64,000 nucleotides of DNA from Telopea speciosissima (Eukaryota; Streptophyta; Magnoliopsida; Proteales; Proteaceae). Below are positions 11,801-22,121 of this stretch, piece after piece. The stretch lies in the NCBI RefSeq assembly GCF_018873765.1, contig NC_057916.1:12645501-12709500 (forward strand), in the 5' to 3' direction. The notes under the pieces were generated by a model. That model made no database searches. It worked only from the letters and a program-made list of their open reading frames with translations, and was not told where the DNA came from. The position numbers and the translations under genes were made by a program. Each line of letters begins with the position of its first letter. The stretch's first letter is position 1.

Positions 11801-14800
11801 CAAAAGATGCATACACACTTTTTCTCTCACTTAGGGTTTCACAAACCCTGAATCTCATAACCACAAGAAGAAGGGAGGAGAGAGTACGATGGAAGGAAGG
11901 AGGGGGCTGCCTTGGTGTGTGTCCGCGCCACCCTCTCTCCCGCTTATTTAAATAAATAAACCCACTTAGTGGGTTGCCAAGATTGGGATTCCAAATTCCA
12001 ACTTGCCTTCTGTGTATGAAGTTTCATAGGGATAAGGCTGAGTTTGTTGTTGTTGTTGGTAATTATCTTGTCACATCTTTAATCCAATTAAAATTGTTGT
12101 GTGACAATAACTCATTTGATAAATTAAGTCGTTTACTCTCCATAAAAGTATATATTCACAATTATTCTAATTAATTACAAATCAGCCCCTCCACCAAACA
12201 ATATCACATAGTGAACCTCAGTTCACTGTACATGTCCATAACAAAATTCTGTGATCTTGGTTGGACCCAAAGCATTTTGAAAAAATAAATAAAATAATTT
12301 ATTAATAAATTATATTATACAAAATAAATTTGTAAACATTTTACAAAACAGTACACTGGATCTTGGTTTATGTTCAATCATACACAAACTCTCTCCTCGA
12401 TATTCCACAAGAGGGCAATGTATTCCTTGTCGAGCTTCTCTTCGTACATGACACCACATATCCAGTACACCGATATGTAATCCGGGAGACATCAACCATT
12501 GGTGCACCAAAACCCGTGATGCATTATCGCAACTGCAAGGAGCTCTCAGGTCAAAGGGCCAACCAAATTCTCCAATAGAGAATATAATTTCTAGCAGTAA
12601 CATATGTGAGACTCTCATGTGATTCAGTTCAATACACATACCTTATGTGTACTCACATCTTTACCCTAGAATCACCATTCCTAGAAAAGCACATGATGCG
12701 ACGACTGTCTGAGTAGGGTGTCCAGCTATCCCTAATCGAGAACATTTTAAGTAAAAACCTAAGGGTAACAATAGCTTGTTAATTATATGTCATGCATAAA
12801 AATAATCAAATTAATTCAACTAAATAAAAATCTGGGTTTGATGGATACATAATTCCAACACCTGCTCCAACCTAACCTGTAGGCATACCAAGTCCAATAC
12901 GTGGTGAGGTTATAACTTATGAGCCCTAGGTGGAGACACTGCTAGTCTGCTACAATTGGATTGTGTAGTTTCTCTACATAACTTCACTTATGTTGTAGAA
13001 AATTTACTGGTTTTCCTGCGAGGAAGTCTGGTTTTCTGTGTAGCCGACCCCAGTTAGTTTGTTTTAGACATTCATAGTTGTGGCTGTTGTGTTCCCTTTC
13101 CTTCATTCTTATTATTACTCTTTTTTTTTGTCCTTGTAAGAATCCGTGTAGCCGACCCCATTTAGTTGGGATAAGGCTGAGTTGTTGTTGTTGTTGCATA
13201 AAGACATTTCACTCATTGCAGACTTTGTTATTATTTATTTATTTATGTGCCAGATATACTCCCAGTGCAACATATATGAAGCAGGGCAGAAGAAGGTGGC
13301 TTTTAAATACTATACGGAGAAGGTATTGTGTTTATCTCTTAACCTTTCTAGCATACATGTAAGTGTAATTTAGTATGCTTTCTTGGCAAGCTCTTTGATT
13401 GTCCAAAATTTAAAGTGGAATTTTTTCTCCTTGCACAATAATATGGCTTTCAGCGTAATCCTAGGAGAAAATGAAACAAGAAATATAAGTTGAAAAAAAA
13501 GGGGAGGGGAAGGTGGCTTACAATGCAGTACTATACACACTCTAAATTAGGATTTATTTCACCCCTTATACATTAAGCCCACATTGTTGCGTTATCGACT
13601 GTGATGATTTATACCCTGTTGGATATTTATTATATAGTGTTCAGGAGGCATGGCAGTGTGTTAATCGAGCAACCGATCCAAATCAGGTTTTTTTTATCAG
13701 TGGTGATGCCATAGAATCATAGACCATGCTTTTGTAGTCTGAAGGGAAATTCAATGGGTGAAATTATTATTATTATTTTTTTGGGGGGAGGGGGGGTTAT
13801 ATATTTTGTTACTTTAAAAAGATGTAACATACTGCCATGGATATTTCTGAGTTAGGTGTTACTGGTTTAATCAAATCCCGAGTGTGTGGGATCATTGGAC
13901 CAGGATTAAGGGGATCGGTACATTCCCTGTTTTCTGTAGGGGTGTCAAAAGGTTCAGGCCTGATTTAGGTTGTATTCATACACATAGGCCAAGCACCTTA
14001 TATGTATCAAGTCTTCTAAAGTCTGGATCAATACACTGAAGATGTTTCCGAACCCTAGTTGCCAAATGTAAAATACTTGACAGAGTATTTTACTCCTAAT
14101 ATTTAAGAGATAAAAACAATTTATATACCTTCACTTGACCTGAATCCTAATTTAGTATCAGTACATGGACATGGACCCAACCTGATTATGAATCAGGTCA
14201 ATAATTTGGGCCTAGAGCTTCATAAATCAGGGCTGGGTCCCGAGTCTCCAGACCCTTAGTTTTGTGTATTAAGAGGATTTTTTTCGTTTTGTAAACAAGT
14301 GAGTGGATGGACAGTTTCGGTCTATAGGTGTTAGGAGAGGGTTGAAATAGGATCCAAAGCAAAATGTGGCCCTTTGTGATCTTGTGTGTTTAGTCTTACT
14401 TTTATGTACAGGTCTGATAGAGATCCCCAAAGAATTCTTTTTGTTTTTTGTGGGCAGTTACCCTTAGTCCCTCCCCTGTTTGGCATGAACCTGCACCAAA
14501 TCTGAAACTCAAACCCTATCTGAAAAAGCAGTTACTTTCAATCCATCAGATTCTCCAGACACATTACCCTATTATGTAACGCCTGTTACAGTATTTTGGT
14601 TGATAAAGGATATAAGATGACCAACAACACCAATAATAGTGCCCCTCTAAGCTGATATTTTTTCAGTGTGTTGTTGTCAACAATATGCTATCATAGCCCA
14701 AATATCATAAGAAAGCACAATACATAGACTTTTTAAGGGTATTTCTAACTCCTTGTTTGTGATTTTTGGGATACTTTCATCTGATGACTTAAAAATGAGA

Positions 14801-16629
14801 GGCACCAGGCACTCTCCCCCTCGAAAAAATGCTTTGATCGAGGAACCTCTTCTTCCCCCCCCCCAAAACAAATTTCTATTCTCACTCCCATTTGAACACA
14901 GATTCACAATTCACTCCCTCCCTCTCTCTCTCCAATAGGTCTTCTTCCTTCCCGTTGCCCAAAACATAAAATCTCGACAGGAACCTCTTCTTGGGTCTTT
15001 TGAAAGAAGAAATCCATAAAACCTGGATCTGTAAAAAACCTTAACCTTCACCATGAAGCCTTAAATCATGAAACTGAAATCTAAATTGCACCTAAGATGT
15101 GCAAACACTCTGCAACAGGAAACTCAGAGAGAAAGAGCTGCCAGAAAACACAGTGACACAGATCACCGGTGAAATAGAAGAAGAGATAGTTGGAGGATGT
15201 GAATGAGAAGAGAGAGTAATGTAAAACTGTATTTGAAGATTCAAAACAGTACCAAATAACAAGATCTTTTATCAAAGAATAAGTTCAGATATGGGAGATT
15301 TTATATAACAGCAAATCAGATGGTCAGAACAGACTGATATTCAAATCGAGTTCAATAAATAAGGGCAGAATATATGTAAGAATGATCTGATGGTTAGATA
15401 CAGCAAATATGGACTAATCCTAGTTGTACTAGGATAAGGGTAAAACAGTAATTTGGCTTATCAAAAGAAATCTTAGAAATTAGGGTTGAACTTGTTAATC
15501 AATTCTGCATATGGGTTAGAAAGCATTAGAAAAATAGATCATGAAATCAGATTCGAGTTTATCTTGCATGAAGAACAATGTTCTAATAAAGGGCAGAATT
15601 GTAAATTTTAAATAACTCAAGATCAGAATGTCAGAATGTCACCAAACTGGAATCGAGTTTATGATTAGGGTTGATGAACGCTAGGTCAAAATATGGAAAG
15701 ATTCTAACGGTCGGATTGCTCTAATCAGAATTCATACAAAAAAGTCTTGCATATGAACTCCTATTCAGATTAGGAATTGCAGAAGATTCAGAACTCAAAC
15801 TTAATTGTCAATGGCAGAAAGTGAATACAGATTAATCGGCAAACCCAGCAATAGATCAGTAGCTCAAGAGAATAGGCAAAGAGCAATCCACCCAAGCTTC
15901 CCGCTGCAAGGTGTTCGATTGAATCAAACACCAATCTAAACCTTGATCACACACAAGGAGTTCTTTGATCAGATGGATTCTTCAATGAAGAAGAAAGCAA
16001 CAACAGAAACATTATTATTATTGAATGAGTCACTTTATTGTAGTTGGCTGCTTCAATAGTGAAGATTTGCAATATATCTTTTAATATTTAGATAGAAAAT
16101 ACCATATGGAAAAAAGAAAGCAAGAAATCAATGAGATGCAAACTCGAGGTAAGAAAGTATTATTCAAGGAGCTAAAAGATTTGAAAAGCAAAAAGAAGTT
16201 TTGTTTTCTGAATACAAAAACAATTACTCAGGCACTTGAGATGAACTAAGAATGTTGAATTTCAAATTAGTTGTGACTTGCGATCTATTTGAGTGGCTCG
16301 CTGGATAAGCTGGATCGATTAGTCCCTCTCCATCAAAGTTTTCATTCATAATATGTTCAATCCATAATGAGACTGGAATGGTGGCTGTGCAGGCAGCAGA
16401 TCAAGAAGAAAGTCGGTCTGGTTGCATAAGGTCTGAAGGGGATCTGTTCATTAATGGAGCTCAAGCATGTCTATTGACAGGGGTGGACGGGGAAAGCATG
16501 TTTCATCCAAGTGAATACTACCCGACATGGACCATGGAAGCTCCTTCAGATGCCCTAAAAGAAATTCTCCAAATTTGTACCGGATGGAAATCCATTCCAA
16601 GGCCACCAGAACAAGCAGTTATCCCGTAG
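8830..16629 (+). CDS. pectate lyase (plant PL1 family), five exons
   Basis: Cleaves de-esterified pectin by beta-elimination if active. Exons: 8830-9106, 10514-10865, 10957-11167, 13254-13322 and 16393-16629 including the TAG stop; all four introns are GT-AG and phases match (1, 2, 0, 0). The product is 381 aa. Residues 1-53 are low-complexity (MGNGHGRSG... and a QP repeat from CAGCCT units). The parallel beta-helix domain starts near 55 with SDVDCSLRALAGRAEGFG, followed by TTLADDGPGSLR (89-100), VSSYKTIDGRGQRI (127-140), WIDRCSL (183-189), DYDDGLIDI (191-199), HDKTMLIG (216-223) and VTIHHCFFDGTRQRHPRLRFG (two pieces, 236-256). RHPRLR (249-254) fits the RxPxxR motif that holds the catalytic Arg. 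FHPSEYYPTW closes the fold. No signal peptide is visible, unusual for a secreted lyase; MGN at the N-terminus could allow N-myristoylation (inference). The family assignment is strong; the exact start could be the ATG at 8830 only. Confidence 0.9.
9476..9935 (+). repeat. ~245-bp tandem duplication in intron 1
   Basis: The segment from GCTTCATGTGCACTTTTATG through ATGCAAAATATAGAGA, GGTGGACTCAAATG and GGCATCTAGAGA recurs about 245 bp later as GCTTCACGTGCATTTGTATG and the same following landmarks in order, moderately diverged. Confidence 0.8.
10146..10262 (+). mobile_element. Au-type SINE 3' part in pectate lyase intron 1
   Basis: GTTGTGGGTTCAAATCTTGG (B box), CAGTCTCTCCTGCAAAGCAGG, GCTGCGTACATTTGCCCCTC and GGGATCCTTGTGCACTGGGA follow the Au SINE order. 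The head is missing or too diverged to place. The insertion lies in the sense orientation inside the intron. Confidence 0.75.
10270..10482 (+). repeat. ~122-bp tandem duplication in intron 1
   Basis: TTGTCTCTGTTATTTTGATT through GGCAGTAGAAAACTGCTTA recurs 122 bp later as TTGTCTCTATTATTTTGATT through GGCAGTAGAATACTGCTTG. A further copy of the leading piece (ACTGGGAAATTTTAG) lies near 10043, so the SINE at 10146 appears to have landed within an older repeat series. The second unit ends about 30 bp before the exon 2 acceptor. Confidence 0.8.
11770..12862 (-). mobile_element. probable solo LTR in pectate lyase intron 3
   Basis: On the minus strand the segment opens TGTTGGAATTATGTATCC, a typical plant LTR start, and runs for about 1 kb without coding capacity. 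The other boundary and a target-site duplication could not be fixed, so the extent is approximate. A short GATAAGGCTGAG plus GTT-repeat piece at 12010-12057 inside it resembles an RTE LINE tail. It is a fossil with no genes. Confidence 0.45.
13038..13197 (+). mobile_element. RTE-type LINE 3' end in intron 3
   Basis: GTGTAGCCGACCCC occurs at 13038 and again at 13145, followed by ATTTAGTTGGGATAAGGCTG and (GTT)n. The same two landmarks and tail occur in the RTE copy at 7616-8013. Only the 3' UTR is left. It ends about 56 bp before the exon 4 acceptor. Confidence 0.75.
13937..14258. mobile_element. hAT-like non-autonomous element in intron 4
   Basis: Starts TAGGGGTGTC and ends GACCCTTA, inverted ends typical of hAT-derived elements. 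The flanking 8-mers GTTTTCTG (13929-13936) and GTTTTGTG (14259-14266) match at 7 of 8 positions. Interior is non-coding with GGGTC/GACCC-rich subterminal parts. Confidence 0.7.
14267..16392. other. remaining intron 4 sequence of the pectate lyase gene
   Basis: AT-rich, non-coding. The stretch from about 14770 to 16010 (CT-rich at the left, ending in an ATT repeat) has the texture of an LTR or other retroelement fragment, but no ends or duplicated target site could be fixed. No exon-like conserved coding was seen. Confidence 0.4.
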
Positions 16630-16666
16630 CATGTCTATTGACAGGGGTGGACGGGGAAAGTATGTT
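16629..16666 (+). repeat. 38-bp copy of exon 5 coding sequence at the stop codon
   Basis: GCATGTCTATTGACAGGGG... at 16465-16502 (coding for ACLLTGVDGES) recurs at 16629-16666 with one difference in 38 bp. The second copy begins with the last base of the TAG stop codon and forms the start of the 3' UTR. Confidence 0.95.
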
Positions 16667-16670
16667 CAAT

Positions 16671-16676
16671 AATAAA
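16671..16676 (+). promoter_or_regulatory. putative polyadenylation signal of pectate lyase
   Basis: AATAAA lies 42 nt after the stop codon, a plausible position for a near-upstream element. Confidence 0.45.
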
Positions 16677-17017
16677 GATGAGATTTAAAATTATGGTAAC
16701 TTCTTGATTTCTTCTCTTCTTAGGTCGCAGAGTGTAAATTCCTGTTATTTGGGTTGAGTACATAATACTTGAAAAGTATGGATTCAGTAATAATTTGTAT
16801 GGTAGCTGTATTATCTGAGATGATGATGAGTCTGAACTTGATAGGTTGTGGAACTCATAAAATTGCTTTTGATAATTAGCATTGCTTGACATAGCTTGAG
16901 TGCATCCATCATGACTTATGGAGGGACATTTACAACATTGCAGGATTTGCATTTCCTTGTACTACTGTCATTGCCAATTAGTCAAATAATAAGCATATTC
17001 TATTGAGGCATTAGTTT

Positions 17018-17183
17018 CTAATAAAGGGTGTACCCAGTGCACAAGGTTACCGCCATTGCGGGGTCTGGGGAGGGTTAGTGTGTACACAGCTTTACACGTT
17101 TCTCCGAGATGCCGTTTCCCAAGTCAAACCCGCGACCACTAGGTCGCAATGGAGCAACCTTACCATTGTGCTAGTCCACCCTC
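17018..17183 (-). mobile_element. Au-type SINE with 15-bp target-site duplication
   Basis: Read on the minus strand: a tRNA-like head with A box (TGGACTAGCACAATGG), B box (GTGGTCGCGGGTTTGACTT), then CCTCCCCAGACCCCGCAATG and a 3' end GTGCACTGGGTACACCC. The flanks carry a perfect duplication TTGAGGCATTAGTTT at 17003-17017 and 17184-17198. This is the clearest SINE of the window and seems close to full length. Short non-coding RNA from Pol III would be expected only if still active. Confidence 0.92.
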
Positions 17184-17868
17184 TTGAGGCATTAGTTTTT
17201 AATGTGAAAAGGAAAACATGTCATTGCTATGAGCTATACTTTAGGTTGATTGAGCACCACTCGTAGTCCCCTGTGGTGATGGGAAAACTGTGGTAGTCTC
17301 ACAAGTCCGTGAACTAATGTTTCTTGCAGTGCAGAGATTGCATCTATCTGGACAACTGAACCATTAGGGCTCCATAATTGTGTGCTACACAGGGTTTAAA
17401 ATGTTGAGGGTTGGTGTCTTGACTTCTGATGATTGGACTGCTGTGTGGAGCCTCCGTGGGCCATTTCCTGATTCAGTTTTGAATTGGTGAATCAGCTTAT
17501 TCGAGCCAATTTTTGAATCCCTGGTGCTACCTTAATAGAAAGCTTTGAGACTCTCAGTCCTCGGCGAAGAGCTAGGCAACATGACAGAGTCGTCTATAAG
17601 TTAAAAGGCCTCTTGGGAGAAGTGGAATTTTAGTATTCCTCTAACCACTTCATAGATAAGTAAAACCAGAAAATTAGAGGTTTTTATTATCGTGTAGGAA
17701 TTATAGGGTAAGAGGAGAAACACTAACAATGTTTCAATGCATTGAGACCCAAGCAAATGTGACGAGACAAATTGTCAAGTCGGCTCTACCAATTGTTAAG
17801 GAGATATTTGATAATGAATATATCTTATTGTTTGGTTAGTTGAACTTCCAACTTCCGATCTAGGGATA

Positions 17869-18370
17869 TGTTATGTGTCTAATGGGGCCCATTATAGTGT
17901 ATGGGCACTAGATTGGGCCAGCCTAGTATGGGATAGGTTAAATGGCTTGATTTAACGCGTTTCATCAGCTTCGGAGCTTTTAGCGTATTGGTTAAGTACC
18001 TAACATTTGGTATCAAAGCTGGGCACCAGGTCAAGGGTTCGAGTCACAGAAAGGGCTACCTAGGAGAAGGGCTACTTGGAGTAGAGTGAAAGCCGTCAAG
18101 AAAGGGCTACCTGTCGTCAAGCAAAAAACCTTGGAGCAGAGTGAAGCCGCTTGAAAAGGGTTACCTACCGCCAGAGTGAAAACTATCTAGAGTGAGAGCC
18201 GTCGAGGACGAGGACTACGGAAGCGTGGTGGTCTGTTATGTGTCTAATGGGGCCCACTATAGTGTATGGGCACTAGATTGGGCCAGCCTAGTATGGGATA
18301 GGTTAAAGGACTTGATTTAACGCGTTCCATCAGCTTCGGAGCTTTTGGCATATTGGTCAAGTACCTAACA
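17869..18370 (+). mobile_element. TRIM (miniature LTR retrotransposon), looks whole
   Basis: Terminal direct repeats of 137 bp (17869-18005 and 18234-18370), each TGTTATG...CCTAACA. The perfect 5-bp target-site duplication GGATA is at 17864-17868 and 18371-18375. Just after the left repeat, TTTGGTATCAAAGC (18006-18019) resembles a primer-binding site for initiator tRNA-Met. The interior of about 230 bp is made of repeated AAGGGCTACCT and GGAG(T/C)AGAGTGAA motifs and codes for nothing. About 7 of 137 positions differ between the two repeats (roughly 5%), which suggests an insertion some millions of years old. Confidence 0.92.
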
Positions 18371-18375
18371 GGATA

Positions 18376-19327
18376 TTAATGGTTATATTGAATGTCATAT
18401 TGTAACTTTTATTTTTCTACAGATTTTGTAAAGCTATCTCCCTCCCTCCCTCCCTCCTCCCTCCGCGTTTGAAGTCAAACTTGAGATGTGAACTGAGGGA
18501 GCATTTGGGACTAAGCATACACCAAATTTTGTCATGCTTAAGACATTTGGGTCATACACCAAATTTTATCGTGGGGCAGTCATTTTGCCCTTCCTATGTC
18601 TAGGCAGAGACGTCATGTAGCTTTGACAACCTTCTTTTTTTTCAAAATAAAATTAGAAATAAAAGAAATCAAGTTGAGATTTCATATGAAATAGCTATCA
18701 ATTAAAAGTGGTCAGAGAAAGTAGAGTCTTATCAATCCTCTACCAAAACTTGTACGGTACTAATCAAATGAGATTAGTCTCCTATATTTTTTAATGGAAA
18801 GATTAATCTCCTATATGACTGATATGAGATCGTGGCACATACATTTATAATTGCTTGTTTGAACAAAAGTTGGGTGCAAGGGCTTTCTCATTTGTGTGAA
18901 ATAGACTAGTTAGTTACCACCTTGCATCTCCGATTTCTCCTTCGTCTCTGGTGCAACAATTGTGGCCATAATCTATTAGCCAAAATTTCTTAATTTCGAG
19001 TCCAGTTCCTTTGCAGATACGTGCAGGTGCACTTCAGACGAATATATTATGGCCATAATTACCTTCTTAATTTTAAGTTCAGTTCCTCTCCACGTATGCG
19101 TGCAAGACAACCTCCTCTCCCATTATTACCAATACAAGGTGGGGAGGGATATTTATGAAAATAAAAGGGACGAGTGGTTGCCTCTCACATGTACATGTAC
19201 ATACTTGCACCGTTGCACAAAATGCAGATGATCCCACCTCCTAGTGGAATCTGATCCACTGCAAGTATGTGCACATTGCTAGTACACTACTTTTAGGCAC
19301 AAAAGAAAAATCTTCAAAAAAAAAAAG
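18376..19327. other. intergenic region without a supported gene
   Basis: AT-rich sequence with a (CCCT)n run near 18440-18470. The piece at about 18500-18610 has a repeated ACACCAAATTTT(G/A)TC motif and a segment resembling the MITE family near 1006 and 61514. No gene seen. Confidence 0.5.
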
Positions 19328-19570
19328 TTTTTTTTTTTTTGGAACTGGAGGTGTCCGGTCTTCAACCGACTAATTCCCCCACGACCCTGCAACACACACA
19401 CGAACCAAGAGATACTGGCTTACTTGGGCCCCTATGTTCACCGGGGAGTTTTCTTTCAAACGGGTGGCCCCAAGGGGGGAGGCGAAGTCGAACTCAAGAC
19501 CTTCGACTTCCTTAGGGGAAAAAAAAACATGTGTCTTGTAACATCGGAGCCACACTTCAATAATATGAAA
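19328..19570 (-). mobile_element. possible tRNA-derived SINE with poly(A) tail
   Basis: On the minus strand the segment carries an A-box-like GTGGCTCCGATG and, about 60 bp on, a B-box-like GGTCTTGAGTTCGACTTC, and ends in CCAGTTCC followed by a run of about 12 A. That layout fits a tRNA-derived SINE of a family other than Au. No clear target-site duplication, so confidence is modest. Confidence 0.5.
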
Positions 19571-19963
19571 CTTGGATTCTTGTATCAACGTTAATTCTCA
19601 TTCCCTATTTTTCCACGGTTCAAAAATACTTTTTCAATTTTAATTAAAAGTTTTAGGTCTCTGTAGATGAAAAGAAACTGGATCCATTTGGAAATATTTT
19701 GACTTCTAAATTATTTACCATTATTATTTTTTACATTATTTAACAAATAATTCTTAAACTAATTACAAGTTAGGAGTCTTAGGATGACTCATGATGATAC
19801 ATTGAGCTTCTCCCCCCAGACTCCAGAAATTACAAAAAGAAACCAAGGAATCTACTCTCTCTGTATATATTCTCGTATAGAATCTTTCCGCCGTTTTTTT
19901 TTTTTTTTTTTCCTTTCTTCTTTCAAATCACCATTCCTTCGTGTCTCCTTGTGTGTCTCACTC

Positions 19964-21883
19964 TCATCGTCTACAATGCTTTCCTCGCGATTGCGCTGGA
20001 GAAGAACACACCAACGACGAAGCACTCCCCGAAGCTCCGGTCCCGTAGAACAGATCCGATAAGTAATTCCCCAGATCATCAGGAGCAAATCTGACAACTG
20101 ACTCCGTATCGTTATCGCTTCTTAGCATACCCCGATACTTGCGGTAGAATTTCCCGTACGCCGGCACAAGTTTCTTGGCGATGGATAACTTAATCTCTTC
20201 CCTAAGCTTTCTGTCCGTCACGACCCACGACGACTGAGTTGTGTATGTCTGCTCGAACGCCGAATTGAAGTTGTTGAAACACTGCTTCGCCTCCTCTAAT
20301 GTCATCGTCGGATTTTCTGGTATAGACGATAGCACCTTGCTCCATCCCACCCGCTCGTAACTGGCTGCGTACTGGTTCACCGTTGCCTTGTGCTTCGATA
20401 TCCAATCCTCTCCCAACAGAAACTTCAGATTGGAGGTTTGGACCTTCTGCACTACATACTCGAGATTATTGGTGAGGAATAGATAAGCCAAGGCTGCTGA
20501 GTCTTTGTATAGTCTCGCCTTTCCGTCGATCTTGCAGAGGAGCATCAGTATGATCCAAGCCATCCTAGTGGCCAAAGCCGACGATGGATTGTCGATAGGG
20601 TCAGGGCTGTCAAAGTAAAATTCTGGGAGAGATGTATTCTCCGGCAATGGGCTATTGGCAATTATATCGGAGAGGATTCCACTGTAATCGGTGAGGAAAC
20701 ACAGATAATTCATTACGTATCGAGTCAGAGGATGAAGACCACCTCCGGATATAGGGGTTTTCGATGAGTCCTTCTGAATAGCGGAATCGAAGTCCGATAG
20801 CATAGATCGAACAGTGTCTCCCAGCATCATGAGTGAATTCAGAGCTTGAGAGCGGACGACAGAGGTGGAGTCGTCGGAGAAGATGGAATCGATGTCTGAC
20901 CAGAGTTCAGAGATGGCATCATAGAGGTCGAGCATTCTGAATATCTTCTCCGGTGATTTGTGGCACTTGGCCACGTATTCGGGGAACCGGAAGAGAAAGA
21001 CGGCTCCTTCTTTGGTGATTTCGGAGAAACAAGCCTCCCGGACAAAGTCGGAGGTAGTGGAGAAGACGTTATCACAGACGATTCTTTCGCCGTGGAAGAG
21101 AGATTTCACTGCAATTTTGACGGCGTTAAGCCAGTTCTTGATCTTGAGTTCGACGACATCCCATTCCATCTTACGGATCTGCGAAGAGGTGAGACGCTCG
21201 ACTCCGAGCTTGTAGAGAGCCTCGTCGACGATGGACTTTCTCATAATCTTGTAGATCTTGATGCACTCTTTGCCGTAGCCGGACGAGATCATGCACTCGG
21301 CGATGGAGCTGAGATCGGACATGGCGAGAGTGGAAAACTTCTCGACTTCGGAGATGGATTTGCCGGCAAGCTGAATCTCATCATCGGAACCGGTGTCGTC
21401 TTCGTATTCAGAGACGCTGGATCTAGCGGAGACAGATTCGGGGTCGAGGTGGTCGCGATTGGAAGAGAGAATCTGGTAAAATTCCTTCTGGAGACGCTTC
21501 ATGGCGATCTGCATGAGGTTCTGAGCATGGACGAGCTTGTGAGAGGAGGAGGAGTTGTGGGAGGCAAAGAAATGCATGGCCTGCTGCAATTGATTGACGG
21601 ATTTGAGGAATTCCTTGGCTTCGAATCGGCTCTCGTAGAAGAGAGAGGTGACTTTGGCGATGGTGGAGGAATTGGGATCCCACTTGGTGATGATGGACTT
21701 GGCTTGTTCCACCTTCTCATCTATCATTGATTCCGAGAAGTGGTGGAGGGGAGTGGAAGGTGTGCTTGTCAGAGGAGAAGGGGTGTGTGGTGATCGGGAA
21801 GACGAAGTAGAAGTAGAAGAAGTAATTGTAGAGTCGTCCCTGGAGGGATGGAAGAAGACGGTTCTCAACCCTTTAAACGGCAT
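19964..21883 (-). CDS. EXO70H: EXO70H exocyst subunit, paralogue A
   Basis: Intronless gene for a 639-aa EXO70 protein. EXO70 is the exocyst subunit that binds phosphoinositides and tethers secretory vesicles to the plasma membrane; H-clade members are plant-specific and linked to polarised secretion and defence (family knowledge). Start: ATG at 21883, giving MPFKGLRTVF as in paralogue D; the open frame extends upstream only to a GTG. Residues 15-50 are Ser/Thr/Pro-rich. Helical N-terminal part: MIDEKVEQAKSIITKWDP (53-70), AMKRLQKEFYQILSSNRDHL (127-146), SVSARSS region, acidic linker 159-170. Exo70 C-terminal domain about 245-612, including FPEYVAKCHKSPEKIFRMLDLY, GGGLHPLTRYVMNYL (379-393), AWIILMLLCKIDGKA and FAPDDLGNYLSDLF (599-612). 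The tail is Ser-rich ending GKHCRR. Full length, no breaks. H7/H8-like subclade is the best guess. Confidence 0.95.
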   Translation of the reverse strand: MPFKGLRTVFFHPSRDDSTITSSTSTSSSRSPHTPSPLTSTPSTPLHHFSESMIDEKVEQAKSIITKWDPNSSTIAKVTSLFYESRFEAKEFLKSVNQLQQAMHFFASHNSSSSHKLVHAQNLMQIAMKRLQKEFYQILSSNRDHLDPESVSARSSVSEYEDDTGSDDEIQLAGKSISEVEKFSTLAMSDLSSIAECMISSGYGKECIKIYKIMRKSIVDEALYKLGVERLTSSQIRKMEWDVVELKIKNWLNAVKIAVKSLFHGERIVCDNVFSTTSDFVREACFSEITKEGAVFLFRFPEYVAKCHKSPEKIFRMLDLYDAISELWSDIDSIFSDDSTSVVRSQALNSLMMLGDTVRSMLSDFDSAIQKDSSKTPISGGGLHPLTRYVMNYLCFLTDYSGILSDIIANSPLPENTSLPEFYFDSPDPIDNPSSALATRMAWIILMLLCKIDGKARLYKDSAALAYLFLTNNLEYVVQKVQTSNLKFLLGEDWISKHKATVNQYAASYERVGWSKVLSSIPENPTMTLEEAKQCFNNFNSAFEQTYTTQSSWVVTDRKLREEIKLSIAKKLVPAYGKFYRKYRGMLRSDNDTESVVRFAPDDLGNYLSDLFYGTGASGSASSLVCSSPAQSRGKHCRR

Positions 21884-22111
21884 ATCTGATCTGACACTCA
21901 CCCGGGGCCAAATCTTGTCTGTGAGAGATGTGAATGATTAATCTCTTTGATGCTAATTGCAGAGTTCTTTAGGGGAGACAAGGTTTGAGAGTTAATTAGT
22001 TCGTTAGAGAGCTGAGAGGGGTCGCAATAGAACAGTTGCTCTTTTTGATTTCCCTCTTTCACTCGGTCCGTTCCTTTTTGGAGAATGGGAAGAATTGTAT
22101 CGTTGTGGAGC

Positions 22112-22121
22112 GCTTTAAATA
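22112..22121 (-). promoter_or_regulatory. TATA-like motif of EXO70H-A
   Basis: TATTTAAAGC in the gene sense, about 230 bp before the ATG. The same 10-mer precedes all four paralogues. A (GA)n tract follows in the putative 5' UTR. Confidence 0.65.

Noticed and set aside
20960-21730. 256-codon plus-strand open frame opposite EXO70H-A, and similar ones opposite B, C and D
   Set aside because: These are antisense shadows that result from codon composition of the EXO70 genes; they recur in each paralogue but match no protein family.
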